A stretch of 64,000 nucleotides of DNA from Flammula alnicola (lineage: Eukaryota; Basidiomycota; Agaricomycetes; Agaricales; Strophariaceae), in NCBI GenBank assembly GCA_015499995.1, contig JADNRV010000031.1:248001-312000 (forward strand). Direction: 5' to 3'. The position numbers and the translations under genes were made by a program. A model generated the notes under the pieces. The model worked only from the letters and a program-made list of their open reading frames with translations, was not told where the DNA came from and did no database searches. Shown piece after piece: positions 11,821-24,400 of this stretch. Positions within the stretch are counted from its first letter, which is position 1; each line of letters begins with the position of its first letter.

Positions 11821-12706
11821 GAAAAGTCTAAAAGTCGTTTGACTGAAAACCCACCAACGATGGCAATGTCAGAATTCCTGTCGCGCTTGACGCCTTGAGG
11901 TCCGGCGCTCGCACTTACTTAGCAGTTGGAGGACGTGATCTTTTGCACTGGCAGAAGGGTAATAGAAGGGTAACGCGATTCTTGTGAATAGCTGTGGATC
12001 CATAATGACGCAGTAAAATAACGATGCCTGAATCTTGTCACTAAAGTTTCACCATCTAACTTATACCGCCAATTCAATCCCGCGCGACGCGCGTCAACCA
12101 GGAAGCGTGCGCCACATAAATTGTATTTGGGCATTTGTGATCGACCTTGGGCTGGCCGAATATATAAGTGCCAATGGGTACTTGTCACCTTCTTTCTGCA
12201 TCTTCATGCTGTGGGTCCGCAAACCTGGCTTTTTGCCTCTGTTTATCGAAACGTACGGACCTTGGCAGGCCGTCTGAATTCCTGAGTTCAGGGATGACGT
12301 ACCTGAGTCCCTGCATGCGCCTACCACTACACAGCTTTTAGATGGTATTTCGAATTCCCTTGTTCTCCCCAGCGGAAGCAGGCGGAAGCTTTATATTCCA
12401 TGCTCTTGCATGTTTCAATTCAGTCAAAATTGCGGTCACACGACTCCATTATCCATGGTCTCAGACCCCGGAGCGACTCTCACCAAGGCGAGCCAATTCC
12501 ACTCACGCACTGACGGCGATCCCATGGGTGTGGTGAATCGAGCAGCTTAAGTGCTTATTTGAAATTTCTGCAGGGTTCCATTGCGAACTTGAACAGTAAT
12601 CTATGACATATCGCGCCCCTAACCCGTTGTCGATTTGCTACTTTTATGCGTGTCAGTTTGTATTGACCCAACAGCTGATGTGTAGCATGCGCAGCTGGGC
12701 TCTCCT

Positions 12707-13260
12707 TTATGCCTCATCGGCATCTTCAGTCCTTCGTGTAATACCATAGAGCTTTGGAGATCTAAACCTCGAGATGGGACTGATCTGTGCGAATTCGAAG
12801 GTACGTGGTGCTTGCTTAACATACACATCACGATTGACGCTAATTATCGCATACCCAATAGGAAGTTCCCAAGGCCCCGGCAGTTCGCTGGACCCTACTA
12901 TAAACACCTCCACATGCATGTCGACGGAGAAATGCCTATAATCGGGTTTCCATTACTCGCTCGGATCAACTCAAATTCGTCCTGATAAGGACCCGACATA
13001 GAGGTTAACTGCCATGATCCCGAATCGACTGAATATAACTTGAATTCCTCCTGCCACGTCTGGCCGACTCCAGTGACATGACTATCACTTGGCGGCCAAA
13101 TCAGAACGCGCACAACCGACTGGAGAGGCTGTTTTCGGATGACGTCGTCTTTGGAGTGCCCGTCGTCGGCGCCTTCTTCTTTAAAGTTCGGCCTGCGGTT
13201 ATCTGTCTGTGTTCCGGATTCTTCCCTGATGATATTGATCCTCCAGCCTCGGATACGCGA
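12707..13260 (-). pseudogene. Coding-like minus-strand fragment, frame broken
   Basis: The minus strand from 13260 reads a Ser/Thr/Lys-rich stretch (RVSEAGGSISSGKNPEHRQ, then TTGTPKTTSSENSLSS). After a frame change it reads WQEEFKLYSVDSGSWQLTS and FELIRASNGNPIIGIS. After a second change it reads MHVEVFIVGSSELPGPWELP and IGYAIISVNRDVYVKQ, ending near 12707. The composition is that of ordinary protein rather than random translation. No family is recognised and no start is assigned. Confidence 0.28.
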
Positions 13261-15118
13261 TAGTCCGTGTCAATGGGATAATTGGTATGGAGGATAATGC
13301 ATCTGATGGCAGGTGCGAGAGATCGGCTACGTACTAGCCCGCGCTCTCTGTCTTATACTCAGCGGAAATCGCTAGAAAAGGAAAGCGCTGGCGGGTACCT
13401 CACGGGCGCCTATTCTCTCTGAAACTTTGAATTTTGGATGGTAAGCGGTGCATTGCTCTGACGTCCCGTTTATTAATCGAGGCAATTAAGCCAGTAATCG
13501 AAGTGTGTATTGGATCGTGTCATGATTCATCCGCGGTATATATAATTAGATATCTCTTGTCAAATTCTCGTCTGCTACTAATCATGATTGGTGTGCCTTC
13601 TCCTCTTGCAACACAAGTCTATAGGATCAATACCTGGACGTCTCGCCTTGTACAAGTTGACACCGGCACCCCAATCTCATATGATCTTGGCTATATTGTA
13701 GGTCCAGGCCTGTTGACGAATTTCGAAGCCTGAACACCTGACTCGTCCTCTGCCGATTTTTGTCAAAAAATAAAATTCAGACACAGGTTTCAAAGCCGCC
13801 GCCGCCGCGTGTCTTTCCGTTTGGGAGAATCGCGGCTATTTAAGGTGTGATAGAGCATCTATCAGATAAAGGCCTATTCGGATCATATGCATCTTATCAT
13901 CATGTTCACTGTGCTGCGCAGTGTGCGGGTTGGCGTGGGTTTAACAGCTCTCCGTGTCTTTATAATGTACAGCCTTGCTACTGATCGCGACTGCTCGCAG
14001 CATAATCCACTGGTCTGCCGCGGTGATAAATTGGAATAAAGCACGTACCACCCACGGCTATAACCTGTGTATTTTTATCTTTTTGTATGGTTGAACCCTA
14101 GATGCTAATTAGCACTATATGTAGAAGAATAAATTACTGTTTCAAAGGAAGTGCCCAATGTCAGAATAAATAAAGGAAGGCGGGGCACGCGACTGGGCCG
14201 GATTTGCACGCACCATTCTTGTCGGCTATAACAGCTTGGGAAGGAGGCCTAGGACCCATCCAAAGTCCAGTGTCCAGTGTACATCAGATGTATGCTCAGA
14301 TGTATGCCCGACACACGCACATATGGACCCCACTGGCATCTACCCATATGCATCATATCAGATAGGTAATAATACTAAGTTAGTCTCAGGTATGGCGTAT
14401 GTATATCATCACGTCATCACGCCAACTACGTACTGATTCTTTCACTGAACACAGAGACGGACAGTGACACGGTTATTTTGCATCACAACACCCTTATCGA
14501 GAGCGTAGTTAACATTCGCGCATGACGCGCGTGCGCACGCTTTACGGCGGCGACGCCAGCCTTATAACCGATCTTTAAATATACTTGTAAACTATGTACT
14601 GTACGTCTGACTTCATCGCTACTAGTAAGCCTTAGGCATTCCGGCAGGAAAATATGTATGGACATTGAAAGCCTACATACCTATTCTTCGAATTCGCCCA
14701 AAATCCAAATCCGACAGAAATAAGTCTTAGCACCAGCATCCTCGCATGATCACAATACCCCATATATCACGTATGCATCCCATGTCAGGGTTTCGCGTTC
14801 TCGAGGACGCGCCGATCCAGAGCCACATATGTAAACGCCCTTTATCGAGCCACCGAGGGGCCCTAATCTCAATCATCACATGCATCACCAGTGCGCGGGG
14901 TAAACTGGTCGAACGCCCCACTGGTCTTCCCGATTGTGACATGTCGCAGTGAAAAAAGAAACTTGGAATCCGACAACGTTAATTGAATCTCCAGGAATAG
15001 CTTGTCCACTCAGGCTGCATTACATCGGAAGAACTCTCGAACTCGAACCCCAGGTCCAATAATACCTTCAAGTTGCACAGGGGCTCCCTAGGTATCATTG
15101 GACCTATTGAATAGATTA

Positions 15119-15697
15119 TACGGTCGAACCCCTCATAACACATACCTCTGATAATGTATAACCCCTTATAACCCATAGCTCCATCTGTCCACCAAGTCGG
15201 TGGGCGGGGAATTGCATAGCATAAGCATAGGCAATGCATAACGCATATCCCTCAGCGGGCAAAACGCATAGGTTTTGGGCACTATATTCGGTAGAAATTC
15301 TTGAATTTAGGGTCAAATAATTGGTTTGCTGATCGCCGCCACTGTACATGAGCAGTTTAAAACTAGCCTTTTCGCCTGCAAAATTATCATTTTCGTGCCC
15401 TTTGGCATGATTTTCACATATGGACTCTAATGACCATGGGACCACTCTCACTGGGTGTATCCAAGGAAATCTGAGCTTTCCTTTGCAGGTTTATTCACAA
15501 TGGCCTGCTGTATAATAGTAATACTGTTCATGCCATATTTCAACACCAATACTTCAATTATTGTTTGGTATTTTGCCTATGGAATTTCGAATCTATTTTT
15601 ATAGCCTACCTCTGTTAATGCATAACTCTGCCCTGGCCGTCCACCGAGCTCCACCGAGCTCCACCGAAGGGTATGCGTTATGAGGGATTCGACTGTA
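15119..15697. mobile_element. Candidate MITE with terminal inverted repeats
   Basis: The plus strand at 15119-15147 and the reverse complement of 15671-15697 agree at all but about three of the first 26 positions (consensus TACRGTCGAAYCCCTCATAAC then RCATACC). They face each other as terminal inverted repeats of a 579-bp unit with no coding capacity. TA dinucleotides flank both outer ends, which would fit a Tc1/mariner-type target duplication. A TAGAT pentamer also occurs close to both ends. Internal echoes of the GCATAACGCATA motif lie at about 15216-15275, and a 10-nt CCACCGAGCT repeat (about 15650-15666) is next to the right end. No second copy was seen in the window. Confidence 0.55.
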
Positions 15698-16175
15698 GAT
15701 CTGGCATGGTTCTATGATGATGCCAGACGTTGATGGCGGCGATGCCATCGACCCGTGCGAGCGAGGGAGAAGGCTAAATGTCAATGTTCCGTGATTGTAT
15801 GTTGGATGGATGGATCACGCGTGGGCAGAAATATCATACTTAACGTTCAACTCGGATCGATTGAAGCGATAGGGCATCGGCGTAGTGGAGAATCGATTGG
15901 ATCTGTATTTGTGGCTCCCTCAGGCTCCTGCAGGGGCCGTAGGTATACATGAAAAGGATGCGGACGATCGAGCAAGGATTCCCGGGGCAGGAGGGTGGAA
16001 CATCGACGTCCTTGGAAGTTGGATGTGGGTGTTCGAGCAACTGGCACCCGAATGTGAAAGTACTCCGTCGAAAAGCCTGGAAAAACGTACTTACCAGCCG
16101 TTCGCTCGGGCGATTCGGATTCGCGAAGGTCGTTCGTTACCTAGTTACTGCACATAAACGTTACTTTCGTTCACC

Positions 16176-16221
16176 CGTTATATTACAGTTCTTTCATTCG
16201 TTACATTACAATTCTTTCATT
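16176..16221 (+). repeat. 23-nt tandem duplication with CATT extension
   Basis: Two near-identical units of the form CGTTAYATTACARTTCTTTCATT are followed by a short CATT run. They lie just upstream of an ATG at 16240, where they may be part of a pyrimidine-rich promoter. Confidence 0.55.
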
Positions 16222-16239
16222 CATTCATTACAACTTGTC

Positions 16240-16600
16240 ATGAACGATGCGCCATCCCCACCCATCGACGCAGAGGAGGATGGAAAAGGGCCATCAACTG
16301 GAACTAGTGGGGAGGCCAGCGACTGAGGAGACCACGACAATTAGGAAAACGGTTAATGGCCGTCAGCCTTCGAATTCTTTAATTCCCAGTGGTCATGAAT
16401 ACGTACGCACCGTGCGCAGCACTTGTAGTACTACCTACCACGGTCATCGGACCGGACCTCCACGATCATATATGCATATGCAGATGTGGGCAGTGCAGGA
16501 ATCAGAACCGTGGAGTACCCCCACGAGCACTCGAAGCAGCAGCCTTGACAGTGATCACAGAGGATGGACAGACAGACAGACAGAGAGGAGCTCGTGGTGA
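16240..16600 (+). CDS. Possible short gene, acidic N-terminus
   Basis: The ATG at 16240 follows a pyrimidine-rich leader and opens MNDAPSPPIDAEEDGKGPST and then GTSGEASD before TGA at 16324. One added base before that stop would continue into TEETTTIRKTVNGRQPSNSL and then on to 16600. No family is recognised. It may be a real small gene with one frame break or a chance open frame. Confidence 0.25.
16565..16585 (+). repeat. GACA microsatellite
   Basis: A short run of GACA tetranucleotides within a GC-balanced stretch. Confidence 0.6.
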
Positions 16601-18134
16601 CAAATGTCAATGACTGATCGAGGCCTCACGATAGGTGTGATCGTCCTTGTGACCTTTGGCAATTGATGAAAGCCAAATGACAGTCCGAGTAAGCTTGGAC
16701 TTGGAGTCTATAGAAGAGAGGCGCGTTAAATTTGTGCCGTGCGACATACGATACGAGTACATGCCATTGTCGTCTCCTGGACCTCAGGTCCGCAGCTTAC
16801 TCGAGTGTTGAGGAGAGATTGTTATTTTCTCTGTATCTCCGTATCTCGGTGTATCCCGGAGTAAAAAAAGACGGTCGGACCTGGACGGACGTGCTTCTGA
16901 GCTTCGAAATTTGATGGTAATTATTAGTGTGTATCAGATAGAAGATACAGTGAGCGTGGCGGTGGGCGTATCGCGTATCTCTCGCTCGTGCGGTGAGGGA
17001 TTATCGGGCTGGCATATGACGAGGGATTTAGACTTGACAATGAAAGAACGAATAGCGGCGTATCCGCGGATGCGATTAGGCGAGCAAGGGCACCGGACAT
17101 GAGAGACAGCTATAGGCCGGCGAGTGTCGGCGGGGACTTCGCAAGTTGAAATGCGATCACGTCGAAAAGTTCGAAAACCAAGGATAATATGTATCATTTA
17201 TTATCAAGCAGTCATCCAGTAGACCAAGGAACACTATGGAAGACGAACGACGGGGACGGGGACTCCCAGTGCCGGTGCATGTACAGTGCCTGTAAGTGCA
17301 TGTGCCAACACGAGTGATGGCACCCCAGCCGAGGAAGACGAACTTGGCGCGAGAGAGAAGTCAGAACCGCTGGCATAAGCGTTATCCGATGTTTGTTATC
17401 CTACAGTATGTTAAGCAGTTATTCTGGGTGTGTGGAAGCGCGTGGCATGGGGTCTTCGATTTTCGATCCGGAGAAGCAGTAAGTAGCTGTTGCCAGTGTT
17501 GGGCTGGTCGGAGAATAGGATGGGATGGGAAAAAAGAGGATGTGGAATGCTATGCACGTTCGATGTTCGTGATAGCGCACCCATGATGGCCATGGCAGGT
17601 ATAGATGGGTGGAACCGAGACGGAGGATGCATTTTGGGTAGTATATTTAGGGGGTGGCGGGATTGGCTGGTTGGGCGAGGGATTTGTACAATTGGAAAGC
17701 TGATTGGACGTGGATGCGCCATAGTCGGAAGCAAGTACTAAGTTGTGATACACTTCAGTTTGGATGGCAATTGAGCGAGCGGGAGTACTGACGTCGACGG
17801 ATAAGTGCGCCCGAGTACGAGTCCATGGATAGCCCCAAGGAGAAAAGAGGGCGAGGTCGTGACATTGTACAGATGATTTCATGTTGAGGCAGTGGATGTG
17901 CAGCCGTTTATGGATGTTTTTCGGGTGCCTCGTGGCACAAGTAGAGAGGAAGCCATGGCCGGATGAATTGTTATTGGACAACAAAGGCGAGACTTTGGAA
18001 GGCGGTGTGTTTGTGGCGGGGGTGGGTGGAGGGGCTGAGGAGGATGGAAGAGGGCGGGAGGGGGGCGTGTTAAGGAACGACCACGGTTGTGGCTGGTGGA
18101 CATTTGTAGTTCTGATGGGTGTTCGCACGAGTCA

Positions 18135-18209
18135 ACGGAAGTGCGTCATGTCTTCATCGCCCAGAGTCTGCAGCGCTGGGACTGGACGGAAGTACGTCAT
18201 GTCTTCATC
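18135..18209. promoter_or_regulatory. Duplicated 24-nt element containing CGTCA
   Basis: A 24-nt sequence, ACGGAAGTRCGTCATGTCTT followed by CATC, occurs at 18135-18158 and again at 18186-18209, a 51-bp spacing, with one difference. CGTCA is the core bound by CREB/ATF-type bZIP factors; the second copy contains the fuller form TACGTCA. It lies about 290-360 bp upstream of the large kinase gene, followed by a pyrimidine-rich leader. A regulatory role is inferred. Confidence 0.4.
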
Positions 18210-18494
18210 AGAAAGAAAATAGGGTAGCCTAAAGAGGGAGTGCGGCGGTGAGCAGAGTTGTCTCAGTTTCAAGGTTGGCTTTGCCTTGAGGCAGGCCCTA
18301 ATTACGGCGTCAATCCAGCGCTGTTCCCTCATTCTTCCTGTCGCCTTCTTTCCCTCTTCTTCTACGGAGATAAACATAGATCAAGTTTGTCTATCTGCTA
18401 TTCTCACTACCTCCTTCTCTTCCCGCGCCCTCTCCCTTACATTCGTCTCTCATCTCGATAGCTGCTGCCCTGCCAGCAGCAGCTGTTGGCCTGA

Positions 18495-21400
18495 ATGGCG
18501 GCCGCTTTCCTCCTCAGCACCAAGCCAGCAACTGGGCCCTTCCACCACCACAAACCCTCCTCGCCCCAGCGCCTCACTGCCAACTCGCCCATCCCATCCT
18601 CGTCCGCGTCTTCCCGCTCCACCAACACTCCCGAGCTTATCCCGCCCCAGCCAGAGACTTCCTCCAAGGCATTCCAGCGTCTCCGATCCTCTCTTGGTCA
18701 GAGTCTGCGCACCGCGACACGCTCAAAGAAGTCTTTGCCCTCTGCACCCTCCGTCGATGACTTTGCCACGTTCAAGGTGACGAGTAAAGGCAAGCAGAAG
18801 GAAAAGGTTACTACCGAGGATCCACCACCATTGAACGGTAAAGGCAAAGAGAAGGAGAAAGAAAAAATCAACATGCTGCGTAGAGTCACCTTCCGCCGCA
18901 CGCCCTCGCCCGTCCTCCCTACCGCCCCCGCCAGCAGCAGCTCGAAAGATGCCCGCACCCATTCCAAAACATCCTCCTCACCCCAAAACCCACCACCCAA
19001 CGGCCGCCTCGCCGGCTTCACCAGTTTCATCACCCCCAGCATGCGCCAGGGCTCCATGTCTTCCCCCGCCCTCCATCTCTCATCCCAGCCCATCCCATCT
19101 CCCCGATCGCGTCCCTCCATCCCCGCCGTCTCCTCCTCCACTGCGGATGCCCTCGTGTCGCCATCGCCGTCCCCGCCATCGAAGCAGCGCGCGAGGCGGA
19201 CGACTTTACAGCCTGCGTCTGCTTCAGGAGCGGCTACGCCGGCCCGAGAGATCAGTGGGCCTACACTGCTGTCGGCCTCAGGGTCGGCCTCGAAACATGA
19301 TGCCAACGATGGCCAAACAGCGAGAGTGAATAGGCATCGCTCGACCAAGTCGTATACGCCTGCTATACCGTCGTCGCCGTCGACCCCGACCGTGCATTTG
19401 TATCACACGCCACGGGAAACGACCACGAAGAGTAGAAGAGACGGGGTGGAAAGAGACGGAGGAGGAGAGAAGGAAAGAAGACGAGAAAGAGAAAGAGAAA
19501 GAGAAAGAGAAAAAGAGGAAAGAGAACGAGACGATTCACCTTCCGCGTCTTCCTCGCCGCCAGACACGCCTACCCCCATCCCGCGCACCAACCAGCTCGC
19601 ACGGAACGCTTCTAGGTCCTCGCCCATGGGTGTCCACCACTCGACCGGCAGCGCCATCAACATGGCCACCAACACACCATCTACACCCATCCGCGCCCGC
19701 TCGCCGTCCACGCGTGTCGCCTCCCCCACCACTAAACCCAGTCTACCGTCGCATTCGAGTTCGGGGGCGGGGTTGAAGAGAACTCTGACCTCCGCATCGA
19801 CTTCGCATCTTCCGTTGACGCCGTCGGCGTTATCGTCGAGCCCGCCTTCGACGCCCACTGCGCATAGAAGGCCTTCCGTGGACGTATCTGGGCCAAGAAG
19901 GCCGATTGATAGCCCGCTACCTTCCACGCCTATATCTACAGCTCGGAGGCCGTCGTAGATGCTACGGCGCGACGTACCTCGATCGATGCTCCGAGGAGGA
20001 GCAGTACATACCACCACCACCACCACCACCACCACCGCACAGCGAACCCACGCTCGTCGCCCACAAGCGTGAGGCGGCACGCCGAGTCTCCACCTCCCTC
20101 TCCCTCTCCTGCTCGTGTCGTCCCTGCCAGGGCGCTATCTGCATCTCCTACTGCACCGCGCCTCAAGTTATCCTCGTCGCCCAGCCCCGCTGAACCGTCC
20201 TCGCCGCTCCGCGCAAGGGCGATATCGCCCGTGCAGAGGACGTATGCGCAGAACCGGCATTTTAATGTGTCGAGTGGGTCGTTGGTGTTGGCGCCTCCTG
20301 GGTCGTCGGGGGCGTCGGGGGCGGCGGGGGTGCGGAATGCCCATCCGGCTCTGTCGTCTTCGTCTTCGTTCGCTGTGGGCCAGGACCCTTTCGCCCCTGC
20401 GTCTTCGTCTAGAAGCACAACCACGGGTCAGAGTAATGGCGACGCCAATGCTGCAGACCACCGCGACGTCATCCGTACCGCTACGTCGATGATATGCAGA
20501 GAGGTGCTGAAGCCGCCGCCGCACATGTGCCGCACCGAGCAGGGCTTGCGGGATTGGGAGGAGGTGGAGGTGCGCACGCGCGCGCTTGTGAGGCTGGAGA
20601 GGGTTTGGGGGCGGGTTGGGGGTGGGAGTGCGGTTAATTTGGTTGGCGGTGGCGGTGGCGGTGGTGCAGGTGGAAGAGAAGGAGGTGGTGGTGGTGGAGG
20701 AGGAGGAGGAGAGGAGAGAGAGCGGAGGCTGTTCGTGGATGCGTTGAAGGATGGGTATGTTTTGTGCCAGTACGTGTTTTTCTCTTTCTTTCTTTCCTTC
20801 CTTTCTTCCTTCCTTCCTTCCTTCTCCTCCTTCCTCCTCCTCCATGTCACGATCCAATTTCTAACCTCTCCTCCGCAGACTCATGAACAAACTCCGCTCC
20901 TCGTCCATCGTGCGCCCGGACCCGCGGGAAGACGGCTTCGTGCGGACGTCCAACATCACCAAGTTCCTCGCCGCGTGTGCCTCGTACGGCCTGCCCGACG
21001 AGGACCTGTTCCTGCGAAACGACCTGATCGAAGGGAGTAGGGAGGGCGTGGCGAGGGTTGCGTGGACGGTTGTTAGGCTTGTAAGGTTTGTGGATGAGCC
21101 GGAGGCGAGGGGTGCGGGTGTAGGTGTGGGTGTTGGAGGAGGAGGAGGAGGAGGAGGAGGAGGAGGAGAGAGGGTGTGGATTAGAGGACAGGGCTTGGGT
21201 CGGGATGCTGCTAGAGTACGCGACGCAGATGGAGATGGAGATGGAGATGGCGGGTATGCACGGGCACACGCACCATTGCCGCCGCCGCCGCAGACGCCTA
21301 CCAAGCCCTCCAAGTTGACGAGCGCCAGTGCCAGTGCGAGTCCGTACGCACACGGACGTGGGTACGCGCAGGGCAGCGGCGGCGCATCGCGCAGTGGCGC

Positions 21401-24400
21401 CTCGGCGTCGACGCCCAATCTCTTTTCGACGTTGTCTTCTCGAGATCACAGCGATAGAGACAGAGACAGACACTCGCCGACGTCGCCGAGGAAGATGAGG
21501 CGGTGGACGCCGCCGGAGGATATGCCGCCGTTGAGGTCGAATAGCCCGGATGAGGGGAGTAGTGGGTCGCCGACGGTGCGGCATGCTGCGAGTGCGGCGA
21601 GGCGGCGCAGGAGAAGGAAGAGCAGCGCTACGCCATGCACGACTCGGACCGGGAAGCCGAGTTAGGTTGGGGGAAGACGGAGAAGACGACATGGAGGAGA
21701 ACGAGGCAGAGGTTAGGCCGGTGCCGGTGCCGCAGATCATGCGCCCGCCCCCGCGCTCGCCGCTGCGGACGAAGACGTCGAAACCGTCGATGGGGTCGAA
21801 GCAGATGGACAAGGCGGGGCTGTTCTCGTGGGCGCGGAACGCGGCGTCGCCTGTGCCGTCTGCACCGGGTTTGCCCCGCTCGCCGAGTGCGATGTCGGTG
21901 TTGAGTGCGAGTTCCGTCCAGTCGCAGCAAACCGAAGGCGCAGGAGGAGGAGGCAGCGGCAGCAGCAACTACACGGACGCACGTCGTTTGCCGATTCGAC
22001 GAGGGCGTCGATTGGCGATGCCTCGCTCCGGGATGAGATTACGATTTCCGCCACAATAACTATAACGCCAACTATCATCAGCGCGACCAGCACCACCATA
22101 ACAGTCCGTACGGCAACTACAGTAACAATGCTGCTTACACCCCAGCAACGCGCGGCAGAGTGTAGCGTCCAGTGCGTTGTCCGCGGAGACTGAGACGACG
22201 GCGACGAGCGCGGTGTCTAGCTTGCTTGATGGTTCGGAGGTGGTGGGCGGAGCAGCAGCGGTGGTTATGGGTATGGTATAATAACTCTGGAGCAGTGGTG
22301 GGAATGGGAACATGTACGGCACTATACGCACTATCACTACGGACCTGACGTCCGAGGCGCCATCTATGTCGCGGACGGAGGGCAGCATGGTTGCGGAGGA
22401 GGTGAAAAGGAAGCGCTCGGGTGTGGATATGGGCATGGGTATGGGTATGGGGGCAGTCCTGGGCGGCGGGCTGAACGGTTTAAGTGGGAGTCCGGGGGGT
22501 TTGGGCGGGGGCAACGCGAAGGCGATGTACGGCATGGGCAGGGAGCGGAAGATGAGCGAGCCCCTGTTTTGGATCTGTCGCGGGTGGCGGAGGAGACGGA
22601 CGAGAGCGTGTCGTCCAAGGGCCACACTGCAAAGGAGAGCAATCGAGAGGGCCGAAGAATCCGATCGTCCCAGGAGCAGCAGCAGAGCAACCAACAATAC
22701 CCGAACCAGAGCCAGCAGCACCTCCAGCAGCAGCAGGCTGACAAGTCCGAGAAGCAGCAGCAGCAGCCTGCGGTGTACCTTCGCAAGGGAATATGGCCGG
22801 ATGACTTCAACGACGCCTTCCAGCCGCAAGGGCGTTCGCAGGTCCATCTATCCCCGTTAAAAGGGCTTCATCGGACCACCCGCACTACAGCAGCAGCAAC
22901 GCAACGGCAACGGCAATGGGGGCGAGGACGACCGCTCGCGGCAGTCGACGCCGGTCTCCATATCTCCGCCTCGGAAGCTCGCCATCGTCGGCGCGCGGCG
23001 GAACGACGGCGAAGGGCTGGCAGCACAGTTCCCGCGGAGGCCCACGCATCGGCCACGGCACAGCCTCGATGCGCTGCCCGTCTCCGCCCTCCTCCCGAAG
23101 GAGGCCCTCCTGCGGCGCGAGGCCAGCCCGGACAGTTTGGCGTCTGCCTCTGCGTCGTCCTCCGGGCGCGTCATCCTCCGCCGGAATAGCACTAAACCTG
23201 GTGCTGTTGTCCCTGGCGCCAGGGCAGCTATGTGCCGAGGAGCAACGGCGGTAGTGGTGGCAGTGGCAATGACAATGCGAGCTCGCCGGAGAGCGATGGT
23301 GGTGGTGGTGGTGATGCTGTTGCTGCTGCGCCTGTGCCCTTCCCGAGATCCGTGTCGGCTTCGGCAGGCGAGAATGGAGGAACGCCGTCGCCGCGCTCGT
23401 CGATTGGAGCGGATAATATCCTGCACAGTGAACGGCCGCGTCTGGTTCGTGGCGTTTTCAGAGTGATATTGAGGGCTCGTCGAGTGCTGCTGCCAGGAGG
23501 AGGGCGAGACCGAACTCTTACGATGAGCTTGGTGCGACGCCGCGGTCGAGGTTTGAGAGTATGGTGAATTTGGGAGGACCGTCGGGCGCGACGAGTGCGA
23601 GTGATCTTTTGTCGCGCGATTCGATGGATGGAAGGGCTGTTAGGATGCGACTTGTGGTTCGAGAGGATGGGAAACCCCCCACGCATTTTGTGAGTCTCCG
23701 TTTCTCTTTCAGTGTGTTGTTGGATCCGACGGAGCTCTGACCCATCGTTTCTTTTGCCTTGGTATAGCAATTGGGCAACTGTATCGGACGTGGCCAGTTT
23801 GGCTCGGTGTATCGTGCTCTTAACCTCAATACCGGCCAGATGGTTGCTGTGAAGCGTATCAGGCTGGAGGGCCTTAAGGAAGAAGAAGTCACCACGCTGA
23901 TGAGAGAAGTCGATCTCGTTAAGAGCTTATCCCATCCTAGCATCGTCAAGTATGAAGGCATGGCCCGAGATGATGACACCCTTAGCATCGTTCTAGAGTA
24001 AGTTCTTAGCCTGCAAGTATCCTGTCTGTGTGTCATAATTGACATGGCAACTCTTTCCTCCTCCTCTCTCCTTCCTGCTGGTCTTCTAGATATGCCGAAA
24101 ACGGCTCTCTGGGACAAACTCTCAAGGCATTCGGCAAGCTCAACGAGCGTCTCGTCGCCAGCTATGTCGTCAAAATATTAGAGGGTCTGCATTACCTCCA
24201 TACCAGCGACGTGGTGCATTGCGATCTCAAGGCAGCCAACATTCTTACTACCAAAAACGGCAACGTCAAACTGTCCGATTTTGGTGTCTCTCTCAATCTC
24301 CGAGCCATGGAGCGAGAGATCAAGGACGTTGCTGGGACCCCTAATTGGATGGCACCTGAGGTCATCGAGCTCAAAGGAGCATCGACGAAATCCGATATCT

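Larger units (their letters stand above)
9206..18494. other. Gene-poor stretch of about 9.3 kb
   Basis: No intact conserved gene is visible here. It contains fragments of coding-like sequence on both strands (10.0-11.8 kb and 12.7-13.3 kb), a candidate MITE (15.12-15.70 kb), a possible short gene at 16.24 kb and several short repeats. Stop codons are frequent in all frames. Because neighbouring genes carry single-base frame breaks, some genes here may simply be unreadable. Confidence 0.7.

Noticed and set aside
15280..15325. GTAGAAATTCTTGAATTTA resembles a conserved 18S rRNA segment
   Set aside because: The match is confined to about 18 bases and the flanks do not continue as rRNA.
17550..18128. 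Minus-strand Pro/Ser-rich open frame of 192 codons upstream of the kinase gene
   Set aside because: It is low complexity, opposite a purine-rich stretch, and has no recognisable domain or supporting splice structure.
20168..21418. Several long minus-strand open frames
   Set aside because: They are antisense to the CH domain of the kinase gene; GC-rich repeats keep the opposite strand open.
21969..22847. Minus-strand frame of 292 codons rich in Leu
   Set aside because: Antisense to the Gln/Ser-rich linker of the kinase gene; composition follows from CAG/AGC repeats on the plus strand.
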